Source: Candidatus Allochristensenella caecavium (lineage in GTDB: Bacteria > Bacillota > Clostridia > Christensenellales > QAND01). Taken from it: a stretch of DNA of 64,000 nucleotides. Shown piece after piece: positions 7,732 to 15,932 of the stretch. A program made the position numbers and the translations under genes. The notes below the pieces were generated by a model. The model saw nothing but the letters and a program-made list of their open reading frames with translations. It was not told the DNA's origin and did not search any database. Where the stretch lies: contig CAJFOS010000014.1 of NCBI GenBank assembly GCA_904397865.1, positions 186,001 to 250,000 on the forward strand, in the 5' to 3' direction. How positions within the stretch are numbered: the stretch's first letter is position 1; the number at the start of each line of letters is the position of its first letter.

Positions 7732-9576
7732 TTATTTTGCTTTTAGGGCTCGCGAAGCATTTAAAATAGCAATCACGGAAACCCCTACATCTGCAAACAC
7801 GGCTTCCCACATGTTCGCTACGCCAAAAGCGCCCATTATCAGCATGATTCCCTTGATACCTAGGGCAAATACGATGTTTTGTTTCACAATGCGCAGCGTC
7901 TTTTTCGAAATACGCATGGCTTGCGCAATTTTAGATGGCTGGTCATCCATCAGCACGATATCCGCTGCTTCAATGGCCGCATCTGAACCCAAGCCGCCCA
8001 TCGCAATACCAATATCCGCACGGGACAGAACAGGCGCGTCATTGATGCCATCCCCCACAAAAGCCAGTTTTCCTTTGGGCGATTTCTCAGCCATCAAACG
8101 TTCTACCTGTTCTACTTTATCGGAGGGCAACAGTTCTGTGCGTACTTCATCCAAACCCAGCTCGTTTCCTACGCTTTCTCCAACAGCACGCGTATCCCCT
8201 GTAAGCATCACCGTCTTGTGGATGCCCGCCTGCTTGAGCAATGCAATCGCTTCTCTTGCGTCTTCTTTAATTTCGTCCGCAATGACAATGTGGCCGGCAT
8301 ATACGCCATCCACCGCCACATGTACCACCGTACCTACCAAATGGCACGCATGCCAGCTGGCGCCTATCTGGTTCATCAGCTTGCCGTTGCCCACATGCAC
8401 ATGTCTGCCGTCCACAACAGCCGACACTCCATGTCCAGCAACCTCCTGTACGTCTGTTACGCGCGATGCATCCACCGGTCGTCCATAAGCTTCTTTAAGC
8501 GAACGGGAAATCGGGTGGTCGGAATAATTTTCCGCTAAAGTCGCAAGCTCCAACAGCTCAGTTTCTGCAACCTGGTCGGGATGGACGGCCGTCACGTGAA
8601 AAGTTCCACGCGTGAGCGTCCCTGTTTTGTCAAATACGACAATTTCCGTCTGCGCCAATGCCTCCAGATAGTTGCCGCCCTTGACCAAGATACCCGCTTT
8701 GGATGCGCCGCCAATTCCGCCAAAAAAACTCAATGGAATGGAGATTACAAGAGCGCATGGGCACGAAATAACGAGAAAAATCAGTGCCCGTTCAAACCAG
8801 TCGCTCCATACGCCCTGGAACAATAGGGGCGGAACCAATGCCAGCAATACAGCGCCGATTACTACCGCCGGCGTATAATAACGAGCAAATTTACTGATAA
8901 AATTCTCTGCCTTGGCTTTCTTGCTGCTCGCATTTTCAACCAAGTCCAAAATTTTTGCTACCGTGGACTCGTCAAATTCCTTGCTCACGCGTATGCGAAG
9001 CAAGCCATTCATATTCACACAACCGCTGATGATATCATCGCCGGCCGAAATTTCCCTGGGTAACGATTCACCCGTCAGCGCGGAGGTATTGACCGTTGAA
9101 TTTCCTTCTATGACCACACCGTCCAGTGGAATTTTCTCTCCTGCTTTCACTACGATGATGTCCCCTACTTGTACATCCTCTGGGTCCACCTGCTGCAAGA
9201 TGCCATCCACTTCCATATTTGCATAATCCGGCCGTATGTCCATCAATGATGCAATCGACTGTCTCGAACGCCCAACTGCATATCCTTGGAACAGCTCGCC
9301 AACCTGATAGAACAGCATGACCGCCACGCCTTCGGGAAAATCACCCAGGCCAAATGCACCCACTGTCGCAATAGCCATCAAGAAGTTTTCATCAAACACC
9401 TGGCCATGTGCAATATTACGCAACGCTTTCCATAGGACATCCCATCCAATTATCGCATAGGGGACCAGGTAATAGCCGAGTCTCCATATCCCCTCCAGCG
9501 TAAGCAGATAGCCTGCTACGAAGAACACAGCGCTGACAATGATGCGGGCCAAGGTTTTCTTCTGTTTTTTTGTCAT
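7732..9576 (-). CDS. P1B-type heavy-metal translocating ATPase (Zn/Cd/Pb class)
   Basis: A metal-exporting ATPase of 614 residues. In order it shows SALTGESLP (actuator), the transmembrane metal motif CPCALV, the phosphorylation motif DKTGTLT, the HP motif DHPISRSLK, GDGINDAPVL, and DVGVSVIAILNA near the C-terminus. The last motif has the aspartate typical of the Zn/Cd/Pb subgroup. There is no N-terminal metal-binding domain; that function is encoded separately by the HMA gene just upstream. An ArsR repressor heads the operon, so export of divalent soft metals is the likely role. The exact metal cannot be fixed from sequence. Confidence 0.92.
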   Translation of the reverse strand: MTKKQKKTLARIIVSAVFFVAGYLLTLEGIWRLGYYLVPYAIIGWDVLWKALRNIAHGQVFDENFLMAIATVGAFGLGDFPEGVAVMLFYQVGELFQGYAVGRSRQSIASLMDIRPDYANMEVDGILQQVDPEDVQVGDIIVVKAGEKIPLDGVVIEGNSTVNTSALTGESLPREISAGDDIISGCVNMNGLLRIRVSKEFDESTVAKILDLVENASSKKAKAENFISKFARYYTPAVVIGAVLLALVPPLLFQGVWSDWFERALIFLVISCPCALVISIPLSFFGGIGGASKAGILVKGGNYLEALAQTEIVVFDKTGTLTRGTFHVTAVHPDQVAETELLELATLAENYSDHPISRSLKEAYGRPVDASRVTDVQEVAGHGVSAVVDGRHVHVGNGKLMNQIGASWHACHLVGTVVHVAVDGVYAGHIVIADEIKEDAREAIALLKQAGIHKTVMLTGDTRAVGESVGNELGLDEVRTELLPSDKVEQVERLMAEKSPKGKLAFVGDGINDAPVLSRADIGIAMGGLGSDAAIEAADIVLMDDQPSKIAQAMRISKKTLRIVKQNIVFALGIKGIMLIMGAFGVANMWEAVFADVGVSVIAILNASRALKAK

Positions 9577-9623
9577 CGCCCTTCGCCCTCTGTTTTCTTC
9601 ATGTCCTTATATCCTTTCCTCGT

Positions 9624-9842
9624 TCACATCTGGATTTGGCAATCCGGCTCCACTTTTTTACAAACAGCCACAACCTCACGCATGATTGCATCAAAGCGTT
9701 CATCTTCCGCCTCAATCGTCAGCTTTTGCGTCATAAAACTGACCGTGGCATCCTGCACACCATCAATCTTCTTGATGGCGTCCTCCATTTTGGCCGCACA
9801 GTTTGCACAATCCAAGTCCACCAGTTTATAACGTTTTTTCAT
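9624..9842 (-). CDS. Free-standing HMA-domain metallochaperone
   Basis: A 72-residue single HMA domain with a beta-alpha-beta-beta-alpha-beta pattern and the metal-binding CANC at residues 12-15. It matches the domain normally fused to the N-terminus of P1B-ATPases, and the ATPase encoded 47 bp downstream lacks one. It therefore probably delivers metal to that pump. AAGGAGG lies before the ATG. A general CopZ-type role is possible, but the context favours the pump. Confidence 0.88.
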   Translation of the reverse strand: MKKRYKLVDLDCANCAAKMEDAIKKIDGVQDATVSFMTQKLTIEAEDERFDAIMREVVAVCKKVEPDCQIQM

Positions 9843-9872
9843 AAGGGATTCCTCCTTTAAAAGATATCTGTT

Positions 9873-10235
9873 TTATTCAGTCACATGCTCCATACCCTGG
9901 TTGATGATGGTGCGCACATGTCCGTCAGCAAGCGAATAAAACACCGTTTTCCCCTCACGGCGATTTTTGACCAATTTGCTTTGCTTCAATAAGCGAAGCT
10001 GATGGGAAATAGCAGATTGTGTCATATTCAACAGCTGCGCAATATCACACACGCACATTTCCGATTCAAACAATACATAGAGAATTTTAATCCGTGTTGA
10101 ATCGCCAAAAATTTTAAATAGTTCTGCCAGGTCATACAGCGTTTCTTCTTCCGGCATCTGTTCGTTTACTTGTTTGACAATGTCCTCATGTACATGGATG
10201 TATTCGCACTGCTCAATCCCATATTTCTCTGCCAT
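9873..10235 (-). CDS. ArsR/SmtB-family metal-sensing repressor
   Basis: A 120-residue winged-helix repressor. Recognition helix: TQSAISHQLRLLKQSKLV. Both classical metal sites appear to be present: the alpha-3 site with CVC at 61-63 plus N-terminal Cys10 and histidines, and the alpha-5 site with Asp104, His106, His117 and Glu120 in the D-x-H-x10-H-x2-E spacing. This suggests sensing of Zn and Cd/Pb-type ions. It heads the operon with the HMA protein and ATPase, and a palindromic operator overlaps its own promoter, so autorepression is expected. Confidence 0.92.
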   Translation of the reverse strand: MAEKYGIEQCEYIHVHEDIVKQVNEQMPEEETLYDLAELFKIFGDSTRIKILYVLFESEMCVCDIAQLLNMTQSAISHQLRLLKQSKLVKNRREGKTVFYSLADGHVRTIINQGMEHVTE

Positions 10236-10248
10236 GTTTTTTCACTCC

Positions 10249-10274
10249 AATATATGAATCATTGTTCATATATT
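10249..10274. promoter_or_regulatory. ArsR/SmtB operator palindrome
   Basis: Perfect ten-base arms AATATATGAA and TTCATATATT separated by six bases. The site lies directly downstream of the -10 box and before the arsR start, the usual position and sequence style of SmtB/CadC operators. Confidence 0.88.
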
Positions 10275-10302
10275 ATTATATGCTCTTTATTTCCTCTGTC
10301 AA
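10275..10302 (-). promoter_or_regulatory. Sigma-A promoter of the metal-efflux operon
   Basis: On the minus strand: TTGACA, a 16-base spacer, then TATAAT, adjoining the ArsR operator. Both hexamers match consensus. Confidence 0.9.
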
Positions 10303-10313
10303 CCCTTTTTAAT

Positions 10314-10347
10314 GAAAAAAACGCCGCATTCTTTGAATGCGGCGTTT
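10314..10347 (-). terminator. Terminator of the ABC exporter operon
   Basis: On the minus strand the stem AACGCCGCATTC with a three-base loop is followed by a T-rich run. It lies 15 bp after the stop of the second ABC gene. Confidence 0.85.
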
Positions 10348-10361
10348 AGCATCTCTTCGCT

Positions 10362-12203
10362 TCAGGATAATTCGAACATACCATGATACAGCTGATAATA
10401 TTCACCTTTTTGTGCCAACAGTTCTTCGTGTTCGCCCCGCTCCACAATTCGACCATTTTCCAGCACAAGAATGGCATTAGCATTGCGGACAGTGGAAAGA
10501 CGATGAGCAATCACAAATACCGTGCGTCCTTCCATCAGCCGGTCCATCCCCTTTTCAATCAACGCCTCTGTTCGTGTATCAACACTTGATGTCGCCTCGT
10601 CCAAAATTAAAACCGGCGGGTCCGAAATAGCAGCCCGCGCAATGGCCAATAGCTGCCGTTGACCTTGCGAAAGATTGGCGCCATCTGTAGTCACCATCGT
10701 ATCATATCCTTGTGGCAGGCGGCGGATGAACGAGTCCGCATTGGCAATCTTCGCCGCGCGGGCTATTTCCTCCTGCGTTGCATCCAATTTGCCGAAACGG
10801 ATATTGTCTGCAATCGTCCCTGTAAACAAGTGTGTATCCTGTAAAACCATGCCTAGTGAACGTCGTAAATCCGCCTTTCGAATCTCCTTTACATTGATAC
10901 CATCGTACAAAACTTGCCCCTGTTGCACGTCATAAAAGCGATTAATAAGGTTCGTTATTGTCGTTTTCCCTGCGCCGGTGGAACCGACAAAAGCTATCTT
11001 CTGTCCCGGTTTGGCATATAGACTAATGTCTTTGAGTATGCGGTGATTTTCCTCATAGCCAAAATCCACATGCTCAAATCGCACATCCCCGCGCAGTGGC
11101 ACAAGTGTTCCATTCATCTTCTGCCAAGCCCAGTGCCCCGTTCTCTGCTGGCAGGGCACCCATACTCCGTTTTCCTCCCGTACATTGACTAGGCGAATCG
11201 TTCCCTCATCCGCTTCACAGGGCTGACGCATCGCTTCAAACACGCGTTCGGCTCCTGCCAGCGCTGCCAATAGAAAATTGCTTTGCTGCGTAAACTGGTT
11301 AATGGGCATGGCCGCTTGTCGTACAAACACTAAGTAGCTGGCCAGACTTCCAACATCCGCCATCCCCTTAAGCACCATAATACCGCCTAAAACCGATACA
11401 ATCGCATAATTCAAATAGGAAATACTCACCACCGCCGGCACCATCGTGGCAGCATAACTCTGTGCACCCGTACCGGCTTTTCGAAGTTTTTCATTTTTAT
11501 CACGGAACGCCTGTAAGTTCACCTGTTCATGATTAAAAACCTTGATAACTTTCTGGCCGCTGACCATTTCCTGAATATATCCATCCAGGTCCCCCAACGC
11601 TTCCTGCTGCTTGCTGAAATAAGATTTGCTCCGCCTGCCGCTAAAGCGAATATAGGCAAACATCGCAACATAACAAACTACTGCTATCAACGAAAGCCGC
11701 CAATTCAGAATAAACAGGATAGTTAAAGTGCCTGTAATCTGGATAAAACTTTGGATAACCATGGCAAAACTATTGTTGAGTGCATCTGAAATGGTGTCCA
11801 CATCATTGGTAAAATAGCTCATGGTATCGCCATGGCGCTGTGTATCAAAAAAACGAAGCGGGAGCGTCTGTAGATGTGCAAATAAATCCCGTCGAATATC
11901 AAAAAGCACCTTTTGTGCTGCGCGCACCATGGTCTGTGTATATCCATAGGCCGATAATACGCCGGTTCCGTAAATGACGGCCGTTATCATCACGCCGCGA
12001 ATCAATGCTTGCACATCACCGGCAACCAGGTTATTGACAACCGGGCGAATCATATAGGTTCCCAACAGGTTGGCACTTGCACTGACCATTACCAGCATTG
12101 CTACCACCAGCAGAAGCATCTTATGCCTACCCATATAGGAAAGCAGCGAATGTATCGTAAAACTCAAATTTTTGGGCCGTTTACCGCTAAATTGCCGTGC
12201 CAT
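10362..12203 (-). CDS. ABC exporter half-transporter, subunit 2 (canonical ATP site)
   Basis: A 613-residue fused membrane/ATPase protein with six transmembrane segments followed by a nucleotide-binding domain: Walker A GSTGAGKTT, signature LSQGQRQLLAIARA, Walker B ILDEATSSVD, and switch histidine IAHRLST. All catalytic residues are intact. An insert rich in Trp (GHWAWQKMNG) lies between the two domains. It overlaps the upstream ABC gene by 17 bp, so the pair forms a heterodimeric multidrug- or lipid-type exporter under the MarR gene of the same operon. The substrate is unknown. Confidence 0.9.
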   Translation of the reverse strand: MARQFSGKRPKNLSFTIHSLLSYMGRHKMLLLVVAMLVMVSASANLLGTYMIRPVVNNLVAGDVQALIRGVMITAVIYGTGVLSAYGYTQTMVRAAQKVLFDIRRDLFAHLQTLPLRFFDTQRHGDTMSYFTNDVDTISDALNNSFAMVIQSFIQITGTLTILFILNWRLSLIAVVCYVAMFAYIRFSGRRSKSYFSKQQEALGDLDGYIQEMVSGQKVIKVFNHEQVNLQAFRDKNEKLRKAGTGAQSYAATMVPAVVSISYLNYAIVSVLGGIMVLKGMADVGSLASYLVFVRQAAMPINQFTQQSNFLLAALAGAERVFEAMRQPCEADEGTIRLVNVREENGVWVPCQQRTGHWAWQKMNGTLVPLRGDVRFEHVDFGYEENHRILKDISLYAKPGQKIAFVGSTGAGKTTITNLINRFYDVQQGQVLYDGINVKEIRKADLRRSLGMVLQDTHLFTGTIADNIRFGKLDATQEEIARAAKIANADSFIRRLPQGYDTMVTTDGANLSQGQRQLLAIARAAISDPPVLILDEATSSVDTRTEALIEKGMDRLMEGRTVFVIAHRLSTVRNANAILVLENGRIVERGEHEELLAQKGEYYQLYHGMFELS

Positions 12204-13932
12204 GCACTTCCCCTCCTTTCATCTGTGAAGCATAGATTTCCTGATAGATTGAATCGCTCTGCAGCAGTTGCTCGTGCGTCCCTATGGCATGAACGCGGCC
12301 GTCCTCCAAAATCACAATGGCATCGCTGTGTATCACGGAGGTAATACGTTGGGCAATTATCAGCTTGGTGACATCATGTAGCCTGGACAGCGCTTGACGG
12401 ATTTGGGCCTCTGTCGCCGTGTCCACTGCACTCGTAGAATCATCAAAAATCAATACTTTGGGTTTTTTCAATAAGGTACGTGCAATGCAAAGGCGTTGTT
12501 TTTGTCCGCCCGATATATTGACTCCCCCCTGTCCTAAATCCGAATCCAGCCCTTTGGGCATATGTTGCAAAAATTCATCCGCACAGGCCATCTGGCATGC
12601 CCGCCACAACGTTTGGTCATCGGCATCCGCGTTACCCCAAAGTAGATTTTCCCGTACTGTTCCAGAAAACAGCACATTTTTCTGCAATACAATGCCGACC
12701 GCATCGCGCAGTGTCTGCAAATCATACTCTTTTACGTCATGACCGCCTACGCATACCCGTCCCTGGCTCGCATCATACAGGCGCGGAATCAACTGCACAA
12801 GTGTGGATTTAGAAGCACCCGTTCCCCCGATGATGCCGATTGTCTGTCCCGCCTTGATATGCAAATCAACGTCCTCAAGCGCGTACTCCTGTGCATCCTC
12901 CTTGTATTTAAAACTTACATGTTCAAAATCGATGCTTCCGCTTGGAACATCCTTGCGTGCCTGGGCGGGCGAGGTAACGCTCGGCTCCTCATCCAGCACC
13001 TCGATAATGCGTTTGGCACTGGCGAGCGAGCGCGTCAACAGCAAGAAGATATTGGAAATCATCATCAGCGAATTCATCACCTGAAATACATAACTTAGAA
13101 AACCCGTTAAATCACCAACTGCCAACTGACTTTGCAACAGCATGTTACCGCCAAACCACATAATCAGTACCGTCGCCGTATACATCACCATCTGGAAAGC
13201 CGGCAGATTCATCACCGCATAATGGAACGTTTTTTGGCTGGTCTGCTGGAGCTCTTGATTCACCGTTTCAAATTTTTCTTCTTCATATTCATCCCGTACA
13301 AACGCCTTGACCGCGCGAATCGCTGTCAATCCTTCTTCCACCACGCCGTTTAGGTGGTCGACTGCCTGCTGTAAACGTCCATACATGGGCGCAATGCGGC
13401 GGACAATCAGAAAAAGGACAACGCCCAAAATGGGCGCTGCTATAAAAAATACCAACGCCAGTTTTGCATTCATATAAAATGATAAACCAATGCCCAACAG
13501 CAGCATGACCGGGCTTCGCACCAGAATCCGAAGGCCGCCGTTAATGGCATTTTGAAACACGGTGATATCCGTCGTCATGCGCGTGACCAAAGAAGAGGAT
13601 GCAAAATGGTCCAGGTTGGCAAAGGCATATTGCTGCACCTTTTCATATTCCGCTTCCCGGATACGTGCGCCTAAACCATAAGACGCACGCGCTGCAAACC
13701 GCGCATACAATAAGCCCGTCACCAACGCAAGCAATGCACATATGCCCATTTGCACTCCCTTATGTAAGATGTAGGAGACATCGTGCTGTGCAACCCCTAT
13801 GTCAATAATGTCCGCCATGAGAATGGGAATAAAAAGCTCAAAACAAGTTTCCACCAAAACCAGAAAAGAGCCAATCCATATATCTTTGCGATAAGGGCCT
13901 AGAAAGCCAAACAACCGTTTTAAATCACGCAT
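12187..13932 (-). CDS. ABC exporter half-transporter, subunit 1 (degenerate catalytic residues)
   Basis: A 581-residue ABC exporter half with six transmembrane segments and an ATPase domain. Walker A is GGTGASKST and the signature NISGGQKQRL, but Walker B ends FDDSTSAVD, with Asp in place of the catalytic Glu, and the switch motif reads IAQRITS, with Gln in place of His. This is the pattern of heterodimeric exporters with one degenerate ATP site. Two ATGs overlap the marR stop; the one at 13932 has GGGGG seven bases upstream and is preferred over 13935. Confidence 0.9.
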   Translation of the reverse strand: MRDLKRLFGFLGPYRKDIWIGSFLVLVETCFELFIPILMADIIDIGVAQHDVSYILHKGVQMGICALLALVTGLLYARFAARASYGLGARIREAEYEKVQQYAFANLDHFASSSLVTRMTTDITVFQNAINGGLRILVRSPVMLLLGIGLSFYMNAKLALVFFIAAPILGVVLFLIVRRIAPMYGRLQQAVDHLNGVVEEGLTAIRAVKAFVRDEYEEEKFETVNQELQQTSQKTFHYAVMNLPAFQMVMYTATVLIMWFGGNMLLQSQLAVGDLTGFLSYVFQVMNSLMMISNIFLLLTRSLASAKRIIEVLDEEPSVTSPAQARKDVPSGSIDFEHVSFKYKEDAQEYALEDVDLHIKAGQTIGIIGGTGASKSTLVQLIPRLYDASQGRVCVGGHDVKEYDLQTLRDAVGIVLQKNVLFSGTVRENLLWGNADADDQTLWRACQMACADEFLQHMPKGLDSDLGQGGVNISGGQKQRLCIARTLLKKPKVLIFDDSTSAVDTATEAQIRQALSRLHDVTKLIIAQRITSVIHSDAIVILEDGRVHAIGTHEQLLQSDSIYQEIYASQMKGGEVHGTAI

Positions 13933-14369
13933 CATCCTTCCCCCTTATCATTCTTTGCACGCAAGTTTTGATAGGCACGGAATAAATAATCCGCAAACTG
14001 TTCCTGTTCCTTCTGGGTAAATCCCTTCAACATTTTCAGTTCAATTGTATGACAATATGTTTCCCAGGCTTCATTCGCCCTTCTGCCCTTTTCGGTTAAT
14101 TCTACGATATCTGCCCGCCGGTTGTTCACATCCGCTTCATGCGTGATAAATCCTCCCTTTTCCAATGAATCCAACATACGGCTTACCGCAGCGCGGTCAA
14201 TCTCAAAATATTCCGCCAATTCTCGCTGCTGGCATGGCCCATTTGCCACTAAGTAAGAAAGCAGTTTGGGTTGCCCTGTGCCCAGCCCAATCTCGCCTAG
14301 ATAGGGGCGCAAATAGTTTCGTTGTGCGTGAAACGCCCGATATAAAAGCATATGAAAAGTTCGTTCCAT
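13932..14369 (-). CDS. MarR-family transcriptional regulator
   Basis: A 145-residue MarR/SlyA-type winged-helix regulator. The DNA-binding segment is QRELAEYFEIDRAAVSRML followed by the wing NRRADIVELTEKG. It is the first gene of an operon with two ABC exporter genes, which suggests ligand-responsive control of efflux. The frame extends to a TTG at 14399, but that codon lies inside the operator and almost at the transcription start, so the ATG at 14369 is preferred; it gives the usual family length. The stop codon overlaps the next gene. Confidence 0.88.
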   Translation of the reverse strand: MERTFHMLLYRAFHAQRNYLRPYLGEIGLGTGQPKLLSYLVANGPCQQRELAEYFEIDRAAVSRMLDSLEKGGFITHEADVNNRRADIVELTEKGRRANEAWETYCHTIELKMLKGFTQKEQEQFADYLFRAYQNLRAKNDKGEG

Positions 14370-14388
14370 TCTCTCCACGCTCCATTCA

Positions 14389-14413
14389 TGATATATCAAT
14401 CATTGATGTATCA
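14389..14413. promoter_or_regulatory. MarR operator palindrome
   Basis: Twelve-base arms (TGATATATCAAT and ATTGATGTATCA) around one central base, with a single mismatch. The site covers the expected transcription start just downstream of the -10 box of the marR-ABC operon. Confidence 0.82.
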
Positions 14414-14416
14414 TCA

Positions 14417-14444
14417 ATTTTAGATAAAATTTTTTAATTGTCAA
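14417..14444 (-). promoter_or_regulatory. Sigma-A promoter of the marR-ABC operon
   Basis: On the minus strand: TTGACA, a 16-base spacer, then TAAAAT, followed directly by the MarR palindrome. Confidence 0.85.
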
Positions 14445-14464
14445 TCCTTCCTTATCTTAATATG

Positions 14465-14516
14465 GAGAAAAGCAGAAAAAACAGCTCTTGCAAAAGCTAC
14501 TTTTTCTGCTTTTCTC
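14465..14516 (-). terminator. Long inverted repeat, probable terminator after the DUF3793 gene
   Basis: Sixteen-base arms GAGAAAAGCAGAAAAA and its complement enclose a 20-base centre that itself contains AGCT pairs. It lies about 50 bp beyond the stop of the gene at 14564 and just upstream of the marR promoter. Confidence 0.6.
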
Positions 14517-14563
14517 TATTTTGAATAAATTCTGAATCGGACGTGTTTCTTTACTGGACTGCA

Positions 14564-15121
14564 TCAGGCAGTAACCGTTAACTGATGGATGGACCTGCCC
14601 TGATTCCATAATCGCGCATAGATTTCTCTGCATTTTTTAAAACGTGCAAACATTTTCAGCGCTTCGCATTCATTGCAGTACACCTTCCATGAACCCGTAC
14701 ATTTGCTGTTTCTTCCTTCGTTGCGTATAAAGCCAATCACATCGCCGAGCGGATAACCCAAAAATATACCGATTTCATGTGGAAAATAAGGCTCTTCTTC
14801 CAGCCGTTGTGCCAGACGATTCAACGCATCATACAGCTCCGTGCTTTGATAGCCATATTGAGCAAGAAAACAAGCCACACCCGGCTTTTGTAAATCTGCC
14901 TGCAGATGGGAACTTCTGCATACATACACCAAAACCTTTTCACCCCGCCGACACAAAATGGTTAAAAACAAACCTTTTTCCCGTAACTGGCTATTCCAAA
15001 CCAACACCTGTTGCTCCAGCGATTCAAGTCCAGCTGTTTCCGTTAAGCAGAACAAGCTGGCCGTCTTCAGAGACGCTAGCGTCGGCGCACAGTAGTCTAT
15101 CAAGCATTTTTCTACTAACAT
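14564..15121 (-). CDS. DUF3793 family protein
   Basis: A 185-residue cytoplasmic protein recognised by the DUF3793 pattern: CAPTLASLKTASLFCL near the N-terminus, FPHEIGIFLGYPLGDVIGFI in the middle, and KVYCNECEALKMFARFKKC near the C-terminus. Its biochemical role is unknown. In Clostridia the family often sits near iron-uptake or flavodoxin genes, and here a DtxR-type metalloregulator lies immediately upstream. A link to iron or manganese homeostasis is therefore an inference from context. AAGGAG precedes the ATG. Confidence 0.8.
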   Translation of the reverse strand: MLVEKCLIDYCAPTLASLKTASLFCLTETAGLESLEQQVLVWNSQLREKGLFLTILCRRGEKVLVYVCRSSHLQADLQKPGVACFLAQYGYQSTELYDALNRLAQRLEEEPYFPHEIGIFLGYPLGDVIGFIRNEGRNSKCTGSWKVYCNECEALKMFARFKKCREIYARLWNQGRSIHQLTVTA

Positions 15122-15279
15122 CTTTTTCTCCTTTTGGGGCGCCTAATTGATGTATTTCCTCTTTTTCGCAGTTGCGACGAATTTAAAGGTCTTCCCTAGT
15201 TTTTCTCTTTTCCGGCTCCCTATGCTTCCATATTTCGGCTTTCATTCTGTTCTTCTAGGCTTTCGGATAATGCTGTGTG

Positions 15280-15663
15280 CTATTCCTCTTCCGCTTGCGA
15301 TACGCCATAGGTAAGAAAATATTTTTTCAGCGCACCAAAGCTTTCATCACTAACTGCGTGTTCCATTTGACATGCGTCCCGTACCGCTGTATCCGCTTCC
15401 ACGCCCAAACTGGTCAAAACATCCGAAAACAGTAAATGCTTTTCATATACGGATTCTGCACGTTCCCTTCCTTGGGGAGTCAATTGAATTTCATGGTTTT
15501 CGCCCATGCAAATGTAGCCGCCTTTTCGCAAATTCTTCATCGCCACGCTCACACTTGCCTTGGACACTTGCAACTCCGCCGCAATGTCAATAGAACGAAC
15601 GGAGCCATTTCGGTTTTGCAAAATTAGGATTGTCTCCAAATAATCTTCGCCCGATTCCTTCAT
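15280..15663 (-). CDS. DtxR/MntR-family metal-dependent regulator
   Basis: A 127-residue regulator with the DtxR order: N-terminal ESGEDYLETIL, winged helix IAAELQVSKASVSVAMKNL, and the metal-binding and dimerisation helix with His76, Cys98, Glu101 and His102 (ACQMEHAVSDESF). There is no C-terminal SH3-like domain, as in the short MntR-type members. Two palindromes with TTAGC/GCTAA cores lie upstream, one covering the expected transcription start, so autoregulation by Fe(II) or Mn(II) is likely. Which metal is sensed cannot be read from the sequence. Confidence 0.88.
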   Translation of the reverse strand: MKESGEDYLETILILQNRNGSVRSIDIAAELQVSKASVSVAMKNLRKGGYICMGENHEIQLTPQGRERAESVYEKHLLFSDVLTSLGVEADTAVRDACQMEHAVSDESFGALKKYFLTYGVSQAEEE

Positions 15664-15737
15664 TCTCTACTCCTCCTCTTCTATTCTTCCGTTTTGGGGA
15701 GATAAACGTAATAAAAATCACTTTGCCATATATCTCA

Positions 15738-15759
15738 ATAGTTAGCTTTAGCTAACTAT
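15738..15759. promoter_or_regulatory. DtxR-type box 1
   Basis: Perfect nine-base arms ATAGTTAGC and GCTAACTAT around TTTA. It lies in the leader of the dtxR-like gene and resembles iron-box sequences of the DtxR family. Confidence 0.75.
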
Positions 15760-15796
15760 CCGGGAAGAAAAATGGGGTTCCTGCCCCCACCCTTTT

Positions 15797-15814
15797 AGTT
15801 AGTCTTGGCTAACT
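15797..15814. promoter_or_regulatory. DtxR-type box 2 at the transcription start
   Basis: Arms AGTTAG and CTAACT separated by six bases, sharing the core of box 1. It lies immediately downstream of the -10 box, where a repressor would block initiation. Confidence 0.72.
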
Positions 15815-15820
15815 TCTTGT

Positions 15821-15850
15821 ATTGTACAAAAAAAGTATGGTTTTCGTCAA
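15821..15850 (-). promoter_or_regulatory. Promoter of the dtxR-like gene
   Basis: On the minus strand: TTGACG, an 18-base spacer, then TACAAT, followed by DtxR-type box 2. The implied leader is about 150 nt. Confidence 0.75.
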
Positions 15851-15902
15851 GCTCCTTTTTCCGTCACGTGCAGGATTTTACACTTTGCTTACCCTATCTA
15901 TA

Positions 15903-15928
15903 AAAAAAGGACCCCTGTAGCGGGTCCT
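15903..15928 (-). terminator. Terminator after queA
   Basis: On the minus strand the stem AGGACCC/GGGTCCT is followed by a run of seven T residues, five bases beyond the queA stop. Confidence 0.85.
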
Positions 15929-15932
15929 CCTG

